Of a stretch of DNA of 64,000 nucleotides, positions 32,755 through 45,030 are shown piece after piece. Under the pieces are notes generated by a model. The model saw only the letters and a program-made list of their open reading frames with translations. It did not search any database and had not been told where the DNA came from. The stretch covers positions 106,932,844-106,996,843 of the forward strand of contig CM059191.1 of NCBI GenBank assembly GCA_030323885.1. The letters run 5' to 3'. Position 1 is the first letter of the stretch. Each line of letters starts with the position of its first letter. A program made the position numbers and the translations under genes. This DNA is from Branchipolynoe longqiensis (Eukaryota; Annelida; Polychaeta; Phyllodocida; Polynoidae).

Positions 32755-32995
32755 TGTTCTCTGTGGCGGAGTGGTTAGATTATCTGACTTTTTTACAGGT
32801 CAGACACCTAATCTGAAGGTCCATGGTTCGATTATCCATGCCATCACCTCTGCATCAAAGGCCAGTTGCTCTCATGTCTATGTGGTGCGGTAGGTTAAAA
32901 ATCCCTTGGGTTGGTACTAAAAGTGTAGGGTCGTGCTTTCTATCGACCAACTGTCTAATGGTGAAAACAAGTATATTCAGACTTATCAATGATAG
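32755..32995 (+). mobile_element. SINE-C, complete head and body
   Basis: The tRNA-like head has an A box at about 32763 (tggcggagtggttag) and a B box at about 32823 (atggttcgattatcc). The shared body follows: 'atcaaaggccagttgctctc', 'aaaatcccttgggttggt', 'gctttctatcgaccaactgt' and 'gtgaaaacaagtatattcag'. The head resembles a Leu/Ser-type tRNA in its first half; that is a weak inference. It is non-coding. Confidence 0.88.
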
Positions 32996-33145
32996 ACAGT
33001 TTAAATCTTCAATACAAAAAAAAACACATTAAAAAAAAAACACCGATACCTGACCGGAACCAGGCCTCCTGTAATGTCAAATATGCTGATATTCCAGAGT
33101 TGAGTACAAATTGTGTTTAAAAAGTTTAATTTCTTTAATTTTTAC

Positions 33146-33196
33146 CCGTCCTGATATGACCTTAGATGTTGATAGGACGTCAAACAACAACAAACA
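33146..33196 (+). mobile_element. SINE-B 3' tail fragment
   Basis: 'gtcctgatatgaccttagat' then 'gttgataggacgtcaaacaa' and a caacaa run. Tail only. Confidence 0.75.
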
Positions 33197-33864
33197 TACA
33201 GTTCTGTTTTTGTTGCAAATATATATATTTTTTAATAATCTTGTATCCGAGCCAATACATAAGTGTGGCTTTGCACAAATCACAATTATTACCCGCTATA
33301 GAAGATAGATCCATTTGGCAATTGGAAATTAATAATTGGCCTATTACGAGAATAGTCATCTTTGAATGTAAAGGTCACAGCTACACCAATACTCAAGTGT
33401 TGGCTGCCGTGGCCAGGCGCAATATGGCCGTGATGGATGAGATTGGTGATGACTCATCTTACATAAACAATCACTGGCGGGGTGAACAACTTGCCAAGAC
33501 ATGAAAGATTCACCCCGTACTTGCAGTAGAGGTGAAAACCAACCCATTAGAAAAACGGGCAACAAATATCTACATGCTCGGTAAATGAAATGACCAGATT
33601 CATTCTTAATATAAAAAGCAAACTATATTCTTCAGATATATTTTAATATTTACCCGCTACTTTTGATTTGAAAAATATAATAAAACATGTAGTGTATTGG
33701 ACACTAAAACTCAAAGTGAGATTGATGGCATTCAATCGCGCCCATCTTGTCTTTTTGCGTTCTCTCCCATTTCACCAACTCAGTTCTGATATTGACCAAT
33801 TTCATATGAGGTCAGCACATGTATTTTGGTCAGTGCGCACGCTGCTTGGATGCAGTACAACGTC
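33197..33864. other. Unassigned, with a short repeat shared with 61130-61180
   Basis: 'attcaccccgtacttgcagt' at about 33508 matches 'attcaccccgtacttacagt' at about 61143, and both are followed by a similar 'aggtgaa..ccaac' stretch. I recognise no gene. Confidence 0.4.
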
Positions 33865-34690
33865 CGGTCACACTGCAAACTCAATGGCTATGAGCAATCT
33901 TCATAGAGAAAAGGTGAAATATCTCTAAAACCACAACACCTAACCACAAACCGATTGGAAGACATACGGAGAAAACATATTCAAAGAAGAGATTATATTA
34001 AATTTATTAGGTTAGGGCTCTGCATTTCTATTAATTTTGAATCAAATTGACATGTTACACTGCGCGTATCGGCAAGCTCAATGCATTGTCAATGGCCGTG
34101 AGCAATCTTCATACAGAAAAAGTTAAATATCTCTATAACCACACCACCTAGAAACAAACTGATTGGAATACACATAGAAAACGTGTTTAACAAAAGGATT
34201 ATATTAAATTAATGAGGTTAGGGTTCTGGATTTCTATTAATTTTGAATAAAACTGACGTTATGCACTGCGCATACCTACAAACTCAATGCATTGTCAATG
34301 GCAGTGAGCAATCTTCATACAGAAAAAGTTAAATATCTCTAAAACCACACCACCTAGAAACAAACTGATTGGAATACACATAGAAAACATGTTTACCAAA
34401 AAGATTTTAATAAATTGATGTGGTTAGGGTTCTGGATTTCTATTAATTTTGAATAAAACTGACGTTTTGCACTGCACATACGGCAAACTCCATGCATTGT
34501 CAATGGCGGTGAGCAATCTTCATGCAGAAAATGTGAAATATCTCTAAATCCACACCACCTAGAAACAAACCGCTTGGAACACATTTAGAAAACATATTCA
34601 ACAAATAGATTATATTAAATTTATATGGTTAGGGTTCTGGATTTATATTAATTTTGAATAAAATAAACGTTTTGCACTGCTCAGTGGCAG
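33865..34690 (+). repeat. 206-bp repeat, four tandem copies
   Basis: 'agcaatcttcat' starts at 33893, 34101, 34307 and 34512, spacings of 205-208 bp. Each copy includes 'gaaatatctctaaaaccaca', 'cctagaaacaaac', 'gaaaacatgtttac' and 'ggttagggttctggatttct'. The same unit occurs singly at 52645, as an inverted dimer inside a TIR element at 60484-60888, and as fragments at 56402 and 62758. Confidence 0.94.
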
Positions 34691-35160
34691 TGTGCATCGC
34701 TCCGCAGCCAAGCTGCGCGCGCATACACAATGTTTACAAACATTGAAAGCGGTCTATAAGTAGCCATTTGATACTGGAACCAGGAATTGCACTTCCTTTC
34801 ACAAACTAAGGCAGTTTTCATCATTATGTAGACTACGTTGTCAGTCACCCCTACTGCTCATGTTGGGTGAATTTGTTATCTTACCAAGACACAGACCTAC
34901 CAGTATGGATGAACAAACTCACAGACCAGAGTATGGGTGGGGAGTGAGGTGAGGGTGTCCGCCTCCCGGCAAGGAGCAGTGGTAAGACAACCACTAATGG
35001 TTTCACTGTTCCACCAATTTCTATTGTCAACAGCATAATTTATGTTTGTAGAAAAGGCATGGAAATTGTGAATAAAAAATGTCGAATGTCTAGATGTCTA
35101 TATTGGGTGTTGCTTGTGTAGAACGAGGATTGGTCGGGTGAAGATCGGGATCAATATCAG
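34691..35160. other. Unassigned sequence
   Basis: I see no gene, SINE or tandem repeat here beyond a short 'gcgcgcgcat' stretch at about 34716. Confidence 0.4.
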
Positions 35161-35164
35161 TGAG

Positions 35165-35250
35165 GGATGCCAGTGGAATGGTGCCCCACTGGGCCAGCAC
35201 TATAAAACCGACATAAGGGCTCACTGTCACGAGTCAGTGAGACGCTCTCG
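35165..35250 (+). mobile_element. SINE-B core fragment
   Basis: 'ggtgccccactgggccagca', 'ctataaaaccgacataaggg' and 'tcactgtcacgagtca' match the SINE-B core. Head and tail are absent. Confidence 0.65.
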
Positions 35251-35337
35251 TTTATTTCCAAATGTTACTAGTGTGATGTATGCTAATCAGTCAGCCATGT
35301 GATAAGGAGGTCATGTGACCAGTAGCTTCATTTGGTC

Positions 35338-35519
35338 AAGCTGCATAGACTGATGAAAACATCAAATTGTCTAAACCGAAGCAATTATCTAGATTTGATT
35401 CTACATATCTAACTTAGATACTGGTGCACTTATTATGCATTTGCCGCCCCATAGAAGGGAGTACTGGGGCAATTTAATAGAACCTGTTACTGCAGAAGCC
35501 TAAGGTGTCAGAGTTTGTT
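35338..35519. mobile_element. MITE-D copy, right end missing
   Basis: It starts 'aagctgcatagactgatgaa' and contains 'tctacatatctaacttagat', 'actggtgcacttatta' and 'aatagaacctgttactgcag', stopping after 'tgtcagagttt'. About 110 bp of the usual 3' part is lost. Confidence 0.75.
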
Positions 35520-35665
35520 TGCAGACTATTCTAACTTCCGTTTTTAAGACAACAATTATAGAGCAACACGAAAACCGCCTGAAGTGATAGCATATTGGAA
35601 AATCGGAAAATTGTTTGGCCAAAAGCACTAACGTTGCACAGAACCACGCCCACGTCCGTCACACC

Positions 35666-35808
35666 CCGCTCCGCCCCGCCCCGCCCCGCCCCGCCCCGCC
35701 CCACCCCGCCCCGCCCCGCCCCGCCCCGCCCCGCCCCGCCCCGCCCCGCCCCGCCCCGCCCCGCCCCGCCCCGCCCCGCCCCGCCCCGCCCCGCCCCGCC
35801 CCGCCCCA
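35666..35808. repeat. Pentanucleotide microsatellite (ccccg)n
   Basis: About 28 units of ccccg with a single cccac interruption at about 35701. The minus strand is (ggggc)n, a strong candidate for G-quadruplex formation. The long P/R/G frames on both strands are low-complexity translations. Confidence 0.97.
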
Positions 35809-36111
35809 GCCCCCACCCGCGGCATGCCACGGGGAGCGATGTGCACTGTCTCGTGGGTGCGGGGTTGACCTTTGACCCGATGATTGCTGGTCGCCCCGCC
35901 CCTCCGATCCGTGAGAGCTTGTTAGTGGCACGGCCCGGCTCCACCACCCACTTAACCCGGTGTGTCCGCCGTCTGCCTCCAGGGGGCGCCCCGCGGACCA
36001 CGGCACCAACAAGTCACCGTCACAATGCGCCAACTGGACCCCTCTTACTAAGTGGCAGCCGTCCGTGTGTCAGGTAAGGCCGTACAAACACAGGTCTCAC
36101 ACGCCGGGCAG

Positions 36112-36720
36112 GTGTAGCAGGAAATCGCAAACCCCTCCTGGAAATCGCAAACCCCCCATGCTTTGTAGCATTTTGTAATATTCAACTAACAAACTAGTAA
36201 ATAATGGTTTAAAGGATGGATAAATAAGAATTTGGAACATTAAAATGGTTCTATTTACTGTATGCATTGACTGAAGTTGGAACTAAAACGCCTATTTTGC
36301 TAACGACATTGTTTACATTGCCGATCCTGAAACTGAGTGATAATACCAGGATATTGCTGCATCTATTTACCTGGCCTTTAGAATTGCCACAGTGGCGACA
36401 TCTGTGAATAAAGGTCGTTTTCAGCGCATGTGCAGTCAGAATTACGAACTGGACTATCCCAAAGCCATAACGAGCTGGCATTAGAGGCCCATTAGGGCCT
36501 AGATCAGCCAGAAGAGGATCTGTAAGTTAATCTGTAAGTTAAAGATGTTTTCATTACGATAAAGACTGCCAAATGTAGGTGATTTGCGATTTCCAGGGGG
36601 GATATGTGATTTCCTAGGAAATTGCAAACCCCCCATGCCCATGGCCTGGGCGTTTACGATTTCCTAGGAAATCACAGGTGGGGGTTTGCGATTTACAGGG
36701 TTTGCGATTTCCTGCTACAC
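36112..36720. mobile_element. Non-autonomous element with inverted GTGTAGCAGGAAATCGC ends
   Basis: GTGTAGCAGGAAATCGCAAA at 36112 is matched in reverse complement by the right end (36698-36720). Subterminal 'gaaatcgcaaacccc' motifs repeat in both orientations: two on the left, several on the right at 36585-36715, including a palindromic 'tttcctaggaaa' twice. The interior of about 450 bp has no gene. No clean target duplication is visible. Confidence 0.72.
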
Positions 36721-36902
36721 GGGCCGTATTCGATTAACACGACTCGGGTCACCCGAGTAGCTAAAATTTAAAATCCAGTAACCCACCTCTTGGCTGGGGT
36801 CGATTAAGCAGAGTAGCGCGGAGGAACACGTACACTGGTCCCGGTGACGTCATCCGACCATATATGGAATGTTTGTAGAAAGGGACCAGTGTAGTTGTCG
36901 GG

Positions 36903-37192
36903 GGCGGTGGGGGGCGTGATGTGGGGCGGTGTGGGGGCAGGTGTGGGGGCGGTGTGGGTCGATGGGGGGCGGTGTTGTGGGGGCGGGCGGGGCGGTGTGA
37001 GGGCGTGTGGGGCTTCTTGGGGGTGTGGAGGCGGTGTGGGGGCAGTGTGGAGGCGGTGTGGGGGCGGTGTGGGGGCGGTGTGGGGGCGGTGTGGGGGCGG
37101 TGTGGGGGCGGTGTGGGGCGGTGTGGGGGCGGTGTGGGGCGATGTGGGGGCGGTGTGGGGGCGGTGTCGGGGCCGTGTGGGGGCGTCCCGTC
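36903..37192. repeat. Minisatellite, 11-bp unit (gtgtgggggcg)n
   Basis: Eleven-base units dominate from about 37050 and are degenerate before that. The plus strand is strongly G-rich. The long G/V/W or P/H/T frames are artefacts of the repeat. Confidence 0.93.
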
Positions 37193-37259
37193 ACCGCCGG
37201 ACGGGTCGCACCGTCAGCCGGCCGCTTTTATCCACTGAGCAGGGCGTGCTTTACCTGTT

Positions 37260-38690
37260 TACTGCCCGTTATATCACGGCAGTTTCACCGCCCAACACCC
37301 CCTTACCCCTTCCCCCCCTCGCCCCTACCCCCTCCCCACACGCCCAGTCCTCTGCGCTCTCCTGCTTCTCCAACTTCCTATATGTAACCCTCCACCCCCC
37401 CGCCCCACACTGTCCACTCTGCACTCACCCACATTCTCACCCTCAGCCCTCCCCCACTCACATCCCGACACCACATTTCCCCCCACACTGTCCACTCTCC
37501 ACTCTCCCACATTCTCACACTCAGGCCCTCCCCCCTCCTCACATCTCCGCCCACCAAATTACAACCATCCTCAATACACCGACTGCATGCTCATCACCCC
37601 ACTCAATAACCTCACCCATTCCTCCACCCAATCACCCCACAATCACCCCACCCACTCTCCTCCCAGTCACCCACCAATAACCACCCATCTCTAATCCCAC
37701 AATGACCCCACAATGACCCCACAAGGTCCCCACCCAATTCACCCACCCAATCACCACCCAATCACACTACTCATTCACTCATTGATCCACAATGCCCCAC
37801 CCATTCACCCTCACTGTCCCACCATCTCTAGCACCATGTTCAACCCACTCAATAACCCACAATCTCCCCACAATGACCCCAATGACCCCACAATAACCCC
37901 CATCCAATCCACGCAACAAATCTCCACCCAATCACCCACACCTTATCCCTCAATTGACCACACATTGAACCAACCAATCACCCAAAATCTTTAGCCACTT
38001 TGTCTTTAACTCCCACCAATCACCCACTCAATAACCCACCCAATCACCCCACAATTACCCCACAATTACCCGACAATTACCCCACCCAATCACAAACCAA
38101 TCTCCGTCACAATCACACTCTCATCCCACTATGACCCCCACAATGAACACACAATTCACACCCCACAAACACCCCCACCCACTCTACTCACCCAGTCACC
38201 ACCTCCAATCAACACCATTTACCCACCCAACACACCACCCAATAACCCACCAATCACCCCCCAATCACCCACAATAACCCCCCACAAATACCCCACCCAA
38301 TCTCCCACCCAATCACCCACCAATCACCACACAATGCATACCCCCTCTCTCCCACCCTCATCACCCACCCAATCACCCCACAGATGACCCACCCACTCTC
38401 CCACCCAGTCACCCACCAATCGCCCCCACCAATCGCCCACCCAATCACCCACAATCAACCCCACAAATACCCCACAATGACCCCACCCAATAACCCACCA
38501 ATCACACCCACAATCAACCCACAATCCCCCTCCCAATAACCCACACAATTACAACCCAATCACCATTACAACTCACCCCAAATACCCCACCCATCACCCA
38601 ACCAATAAACCCACCACCCTATCACACCCATTCACCCCACAATCACTCCCCAACCCCTCCCTCCCCCACCATTCTCACACACTACCCCTA
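37260..38690. repeat. C/A-rich degenerate tandem repeat
   Basis: Variants of 'cacccaatcacccaccaat' of about 10-12 bp run almost throughout, cleanest between 38000 and 38600. The strand is almost free of G. No units are homogenised and no gene is seen. Confidence 0.85.
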
Positions 38691-38899
38691 CTCCTGTAGT
38701 AGTGGCATGCCGACACGTCGTCCTGTTGGATATGTATAGAAGTATTTTACGTGTCATGGACGGCCCTAGCTCACCTTAATTTGCTGCTGAATTTTAATGG
38801 TAACATTTCACAACTTTATTCGTGGAAAGCAGAGTTCGGCCATGTGTGGTTGATTGTTCAGACGGGTGTGACGTCACGTGTTAGAATACAGTGTGGTGG

Positions 38900-38965
38900 T
38901 GAATACAGGGTTGTTTATACAGGGAAGTTTATACAGGGTGGTTTATACAGGGTTGTATATTTACT
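38900..38965. repeat. 15-bp tandem repeat, 4-5 copies
   Basis: 'tatacagggttgttt'-type units (acaggga, acagggtgg variants) follow one another. It precedes the larger 19-bp array. Confidence 0.75.
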
Positions 38966-39039
38966 GTTTCCAAGCAACTCGTCAATACATACACGGACGA
39001 GACAGCTCACATTGATTCATGTCACCCAGCAGCAGCCAG

Positions 39040-39990
39040 TGTGTGTTGCATCAGTCACTGTGTGCTGGATTAGTCAGTGTGTGCTGCATCAGTCATTGTG
39101 TGCTGCATTAGTCAGTATGTGCTGCATCTGCCAGCGTGTGCTGCATCAGTCACTGTGTGCTGGATTAGTCATTGTGTGTTGCATCAGCCATTGTGTGCTG
39201 CATTAGTCAGTATGTGCTGCAGCTGTCAGTGTGTGCTGCAGCAGTCATTGTGTGCTGCATCAGTCACTGGGTGCTGCAGAAGTCACGCTGTGCTGCATCA
39301 GTCATTGTGTACTGCATCATTGATTGTGTGGTGCATCAGTCAGTGTGTGCTGTAACAGTCACGGTGTGCTGTAACAGTCACTGTGTGCTGCATAAGTCAT
39401 GTTGTGCTGTATCAGTCATTGTGTGCTGCATCAGTCATTGTGTGCTGCAGCAGTCATTGTGTACTGCAGCAGTCATTGTGTGCTGCAGCAGTCATTGTGT
39501 GCTGTATCAGTCATTGTGTGCTGCAGCAGTCAGTGTGTGCTGCATTAATTATCATGTGCCACATCATGTTATGTCATAACTGCAGTTGTGTGCTGCATTA
39601 GTCATTATGTGCTTCACTAGCCGTCCTGTGTGACAACAGCCAGTCCAGTGTGTGCTGCATCAGTCATTGTGTGCAGCACACACTATTATGTGCTGCATCA
39701 GTCATGTTATGTCATATCAGTGATTGTATGTTGCATTGTTCATTGTGTGCTGCATTCTGTGTGACAGCAGCCAGTGTGTGCTGCGTCAGTCACTGTGTGT
39801 GGCATCAGTCATTGTGTGCTGCATTAATTAATGTGCAACAGTCATTATCTGGTGCATCATCCATTGTGTGGTGTATTCATTATTATGTGCCACATCAGCC
39901 ATTATGTGCATCAACCTCTGTGCACAGCATCAACCAATAGCTGATGCAGCACATGATAACTAATACAGCACACAATGACTGATGCAACAT
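39040..39990. repeat. Satellite array, 19-bp unit, with inverted units at its right end
   Basis: The unit is 'gtgtgctgcatcagtcatt'. About 45 copies run in one orientation. At about 39945-39985 two or three units appear in reverse orientation ('ctgatgcagcacatgataac', 'aatacagcacacaatgactg'). As with the 10.8-kb array, a 19-bp period keeps all three frames open over long stretches. Confidence 0.93.
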
Positions 39991-40269
39991 CAACCATTGC
40001 ACATGCAGAAGCCATTCTGTGTTGCGTGAACTAATGTCTCTTCCAATTACATTTGTGTGCTGCATCACCCATCATGCACTACATGTTTCAAGTCCTTCCA
40101 CCAACCTGGGCATGTCTGTATGGCGCATGTGCTTTATCGTCTTTAATACTTTGTCTTATATCCTTGTTCTTTGTTGCTCTGGTGAGGCTTGAGTTGGGCC
40201 AGGGCGATGGAGACGCACGGATTGCACTTGTTGTGGATCAGTGGCAAGATTGATCATTTCTGTTTATGT

Positions 40270-41760
40270 GATATTTAGAGGGAGATGGTGAAATGTGCAT
40301 AGCAGTTATTGCACAGCTATAGAACAAGACAACTGGGGGCACATGGGTTATGTATATATAACAGTTATAGGACAGTTGTAGAATAGGGCAAGTATACAGA
40401 CATGTGGGAAGTATAAGAGTTATAGCACAGTTTTAGAGGGACATGTGTCAAATGTCTACACAGCAGTTCTATCACAGTTATAGAACAGGACAAGTAGAGG
40501 GACATGTGTGTAGTGTATATTCAGAAGTTATAGCACAGTTATAGAACAGGACAAGTAGAGGGCCATGTGTGTAGTGTCTATACAGAAGTTCTAGCACAGT
40601 TATAGAACAGGACAAGTAGAGGGCCATGTGTGTAGTGTCTATGCAGAAGTTCTAGCACAGTTGTAGAACAGGACAAGTAGAGGGACATGTGTGTAGTGTA
40701 TATTCAGAAGTCATAGCACAGTTATAGAACAGGTCAGGTAGAGGGACATGTGTGTAGTGTCTATTCAGAAGTCATAGCACAGTTATAGAACAGGTCAAGT
40801 AGAGGGACATGTGTGAAGTGTCTATACAGCAGTTATATCACAGTTATAGAACATGACAAGTAGATGGACGTGTGTGTAGTGTCTATACAGCAGTTCTAGT
40901 GCAGTTATAGAAAAGGACAAGTAGAGGGACATGTGCATGTAGTGTCTAAGCAGTCGCTATAGTACAGGTATAGAACAGGACAAGTAGATGGACATGTGTG
41001 TAGTGTCTATACAACAGTTATAATACCGTTATAGCACAGGCCACGTAGAGGGATGTGTGTGTAGTGTCTATATAGCAGTTATAGCACAGTTATAGAACAT
41101 GACAACTAGAGGGACTTGGGTGAAGTGTCTATACAGCAGTTATAGCACAGTTATAGAACATGACAAGTAGAGGGACGTGTGTGTAGTGTCTAAGCAGTCG
41201 CTATAGTACAGGTATAGAACAGGACATGTAGATCGACATGTGTGTAGTGTCTATTCAACAGTTATAATACCGTTATAGCACAGGACAAGTAGAGGGATGT
41301 GTGTATTATCTATACAGCAGTTCTAGTGCAGTTACAGAACATGACAACTAGAGGGACATGGCTAAAGTGTCTATACAGCAGTTATAGCACAGTTATAGAA
41401 CATGACAAGTAGAGGGACGTGTGTGTAGTGTCTATACAGCAGTTCTAGTGCAGTTATAGAAAAGCACAAGTAGAGGGACATGTGTATAGTGTCTATACAA
41501 CAGTTATAGCACAGTTATAGAACAAGACAAGTGGAGGGACATGTGTGTAGTGTCTATTCAACAGTTCTAGTGCAGTTATATAACAGGACAAGTAGAGGGA
41601 CATGTGTCTAGTGTCTATTCAGCAGTTATAGCACAGTTATAGAACATGACAACTAGAGGGACAGGGGTGAAGTGTCTATACAGCAGTTATAGCACAGTTA
41701 CAGAACATGACAACTAGAGGGACATGGGTGAAGTGTATATACATCAGTTATATCACACGA
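40270..41760. repeat. Satellite array, 61-bp unit, about 24 copies
   Basis: 'caagtagagggacatgtgtg' and 'cagttatagcacagttatag' occur once per 61 bp (for example 'caagtagag' at 40491 and 40552). Variants (tattcagaag, gcagtcgcta, acaactagag) recur in blocks, suggesting duplications of several units at once. Confidence 0.96.
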
Positions 41761-42235
41761 TAACTGGAGGGACTTGGATGATTGCATCAGGGACTTAAAT
41801 AACCTATGGTTAGAAACCTCGCTTAATAATGATCGAAGCGTGGGTTTGAATCCACTTCTAGACGTGATGTTCCTTTCATTTCCATGAACGCCCACTCTCC
41901 CACAACAGTAGGATAGTGAAACGCCTGTTGATTCAGGGTCAGGAATTAGGTACCCCATTAGTGCCGAACTATAAAGCCCTTTAGAAGTAAACACTGTCGC
42001 AAATTTGTCATCTGGCTGCTATGGAGAAATGTTGATGGGATAAAGTGAAACAATCATTCAGCACACGTTAGAGTGAACCTGGCACCCCTGGCCGTGTAGT
42101 GGCCGCTGTGAAGGAGCAGAAAGTAATTAACTGTGTTAGGTGTTGAAGTAAACAACAACAGCACGGCCATCACTTACTAACAATTAGCACGCCGACGCAC
42201 ATCCCGGTGTTAAAGCTAAGCGCCACAGGGCCTCC
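41761..42235 (+). other. Mostly unassigned; possible degraded SINE-B at about 41810-41985
   Basis: 'gtgggtttgaatccacttct' resembles a B box. 'gggtcaggaattaggtaccc' and 'gaactataaagccc' echo the SINE-B core order. Similarity is too weak for a firm call. The rest shows no gene. Confidence 0.35.
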
Positions 42236-43800
42236 ACTAGAGGATCCATCTTTGTGAAGATCAGGGATTAGCCTGGTCCCTGCACAATAGGAAACCCATC
42301 TTTGTGCACATCAGGGATTAGCCTGGTCCTGCACAATAGGAGACCCATCTTTGGGAACATAAGGGATTAGCCTGGTCCCTGCACAATAGGAGATCCATAT
42401 TTGTGCACATGAGGGATTAGCCTGGTCCCTGCACAATAGGAGACCCATCTTTGGGAACATCAGGGATTAGCCTGGTCCCTGCACAATAGGAGACCCATCT
42501 TTGTGAACATCAGGGATTAGCCTGGTCCCTGTACAATAGGAGAACCATCTTTGTGAACATCAGGGATTAGCCTGGTCCCTGCACAATAGGAGACCCATCT
42601 TTGTGAACATCAGGGGTTAGCCTGGTCCCTGAACAATAGGATACCCATCTTTGTGAACATCAGGGATTAGCCTGGTCCCTGCACAATAGGAGACCCATCT
42701 TTGTGAACATCAGTGATTAGCCTGGTCCCTGCACAATAGGATAACCATCTTTGTGAACATCAGGGATTAGCCTGGTCCCTGCACAATAGGAGACCCATCT
42801 TTGGAAACATCAGGGATTAGCCTGGTCCCTGCACAATAGGGGATCCATCTTTGTGAAGATCAGGGATTAGCCTGGTCCCTGCACAATAGGAGACCCATCT
42901 TTGTGAACATCAGGGATTAGCCTGGTCCCTGTACAATAGGAGACCCATCTTTGTGAACATCAGGGATTAGCCTGGTCCCTGCACAATAGGAGACCCATCT
43001 TTGTGAACATCAGGGAGTATCCTGGTCCCTGTACAATAGGAGACCCATCTTTGTGAACATCAGAGATTAGCCTGGTCCCTGAACAATAGGAGCCCCATCT
43101 TTGTGAACATCAGGGATTAGCCTGGTCCCTGCACAATAGGAGACCCATCTTTCTGAACATCAGGGGTTAGCCTGGTCCCTGTACAATAGGAGACCCATCT
43201 TTGTGAACATCAGGGGTTAGCCTGGTCCCTGCACAATAGGAGACCCATCTTTGTGAACATCAGGGATTAGCCTGGTCCCTGTACAATAGGAGCCCCATCT
43301 TTGGGAACATCAGGGGTTAGCCTGGTCCCTGTACAATAGGAGAACCATCTTTGGGAACATCAGGGATTAGCCTGGTCCCTGTACAATAGGAGACCCATCT
43401 TTGTGAACATCAGGGATTAGCCTGGTCCCTGCACAATAGGAGACCCATCTTTGTGAACATCAGGGGTTAGCCTGGTCCCTGCACAATAGGAGACCCATCT
43501 TTGTGAAGTTCAGGGATTAGCCTGGTCCCTGCACAAAAGGAGAGCCGTCTTCTTGAAGATCAGGGAGTATCCTGGTCCATGCACAATAGGAGAGCCGTCT
43601 TCTTGAAGATCAGGGAGTATCCTGGTCCCTGCACAATAGGAGAGCTGTCTGTTTGAAGATCAGGGATTATCCTAGTCCCTGTACAATAGGAGCCCATCTT
43701 TGTGAAGATCATGGATTATCCTGGTCCCTGCACAAAAGAAGAGCCGAGCCGTCTTTGTGAAGATCGGGGATTATCCTGGTCTCCGCGCAAAAGGATCATC
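42236..43800. repeat. Satellite array, 50-bp unit, about 31 copies
   Basis: 'catcagggattagcctggtc' and 'cctgcacaataggagaccca' recur every 50 bases (for example 42491 and 42541). The last five units (43540-43800) are more diverged (gagccgtcttcttgaagatc), as expected at an array edge. Confidence 0.97.
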
Positions 43801-43924
43801 TGCTGGTAAATTATGGGTGAAACCTGGATAGAAGCGGTCGGTGTTCTCTTGGCAAGCCAGGTCCAAATGAGGCAGCCACCCAACTCGATTTATACGTAAT
43901 TACCCACAGAGCAGTTCTTTACCT

Positions 43925-45030
43925 TTGTTTTTTGTGATGTTACAAGCGACTTGAAGGGTCCTCTTTGTTTGTGTCACAAGACCTACATGTGGGGTAGCAG
44001 TGACTTAATGGGTCACTTTGTTTGTATGACACTACCTACATATGGGGTACCAGTGACTTAATGGGTCCCCTTTGTTTGTGTGACACTACATAAATGTGGG
44101 GTAACAGCCACTTGACGGGTCCCCTTTGTTTGTATGCCACTACCTACATGTGGGGTACCAGCCACTTGACAGGTCCCCTTTATTTGTGATACTACCTACA
44201 TGTGGGGTACCAGCCACTTGATGGGTCCCCTTTGTTTGTGACACTACCTACATGTGGGGTACCAGCCACTTGACAGGTCCCCTTTGTTTGTGTGACACTA
44301 CCTACATGTGGGGTACCAGCCACTTGACGGGTCCCCTTTGTTTGTGTGACACTACCTACATGTGGGGTACTAACCACTTGATGGGTCCCCTTTGTTTGTG
44401 ACACTACCTACATGTGGGGTACCAGCCACTTGACGGGTCCCCTTTGTTTGTGTGACACTACCTACATATGGGTTACCAGTGACTTAATGGGTCCCCTTTG
44501 TTTGTGTGACACTACCTACATGTGGGGTACCAGCCCCTTGATGGATTCCCTTTGTTTGTATGCCACTACCTATGTATGGGGTACCAGCCACTTAACATGT
44601 CCCCTTTGTTTGTGTGACACTACCTGCATGTGGGGTACCAGCCACTTGACATGTCCCCTTTGTTTGTGACACTACCTACATGTGGGGTACCAGCCACTTG
44701 ACGGGTCCCCTTTGTTTGTATGCGACTACCTACATGTGGGGTACCAGCCACTTAACAGGTCCCCTTTGTTTGTGTGACACTACCTACATGTGGGGTACCA
44801 GCCCCTTGACGAGTTCCCTTTGTTTGTATGCCACTACCTACATGTGGGGTACCAGTGACTTAATGGGTCCCCTTTGTTTGAGGGACACTACCTACATATG
44901 GGGTACCAGCCACTTGACGGGTCTCCTTTGTTTGTCTGACACTAAATACATGTGGGGTACCAGCCACTTGACAGGTCCCCGTTGTTTGTGTGACACTACC
45001 TACATGTGGGGTACCAGCCACTTTCTTTTT
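43925..45030. repeat. Satellite array, 55-bp unit (53-bp variant)
   Basis: 'cactacctacatgtggggta' and 'ccacttgacgggtccccttt' recur about 20 times. Units with 'gtttgtgacac' are 2 bp shorter than those with 'gtttgtgtgacac'. The array resumes at 45341-45450 after a SINE-C insertion. Confidence 0.96.

Noticed and set aside
32505..32816. Forward open frame of 103 codons
   Set aside because: No recognisable domain, and its end overlaps the SINE-C promoter, so it is not a credible gene.
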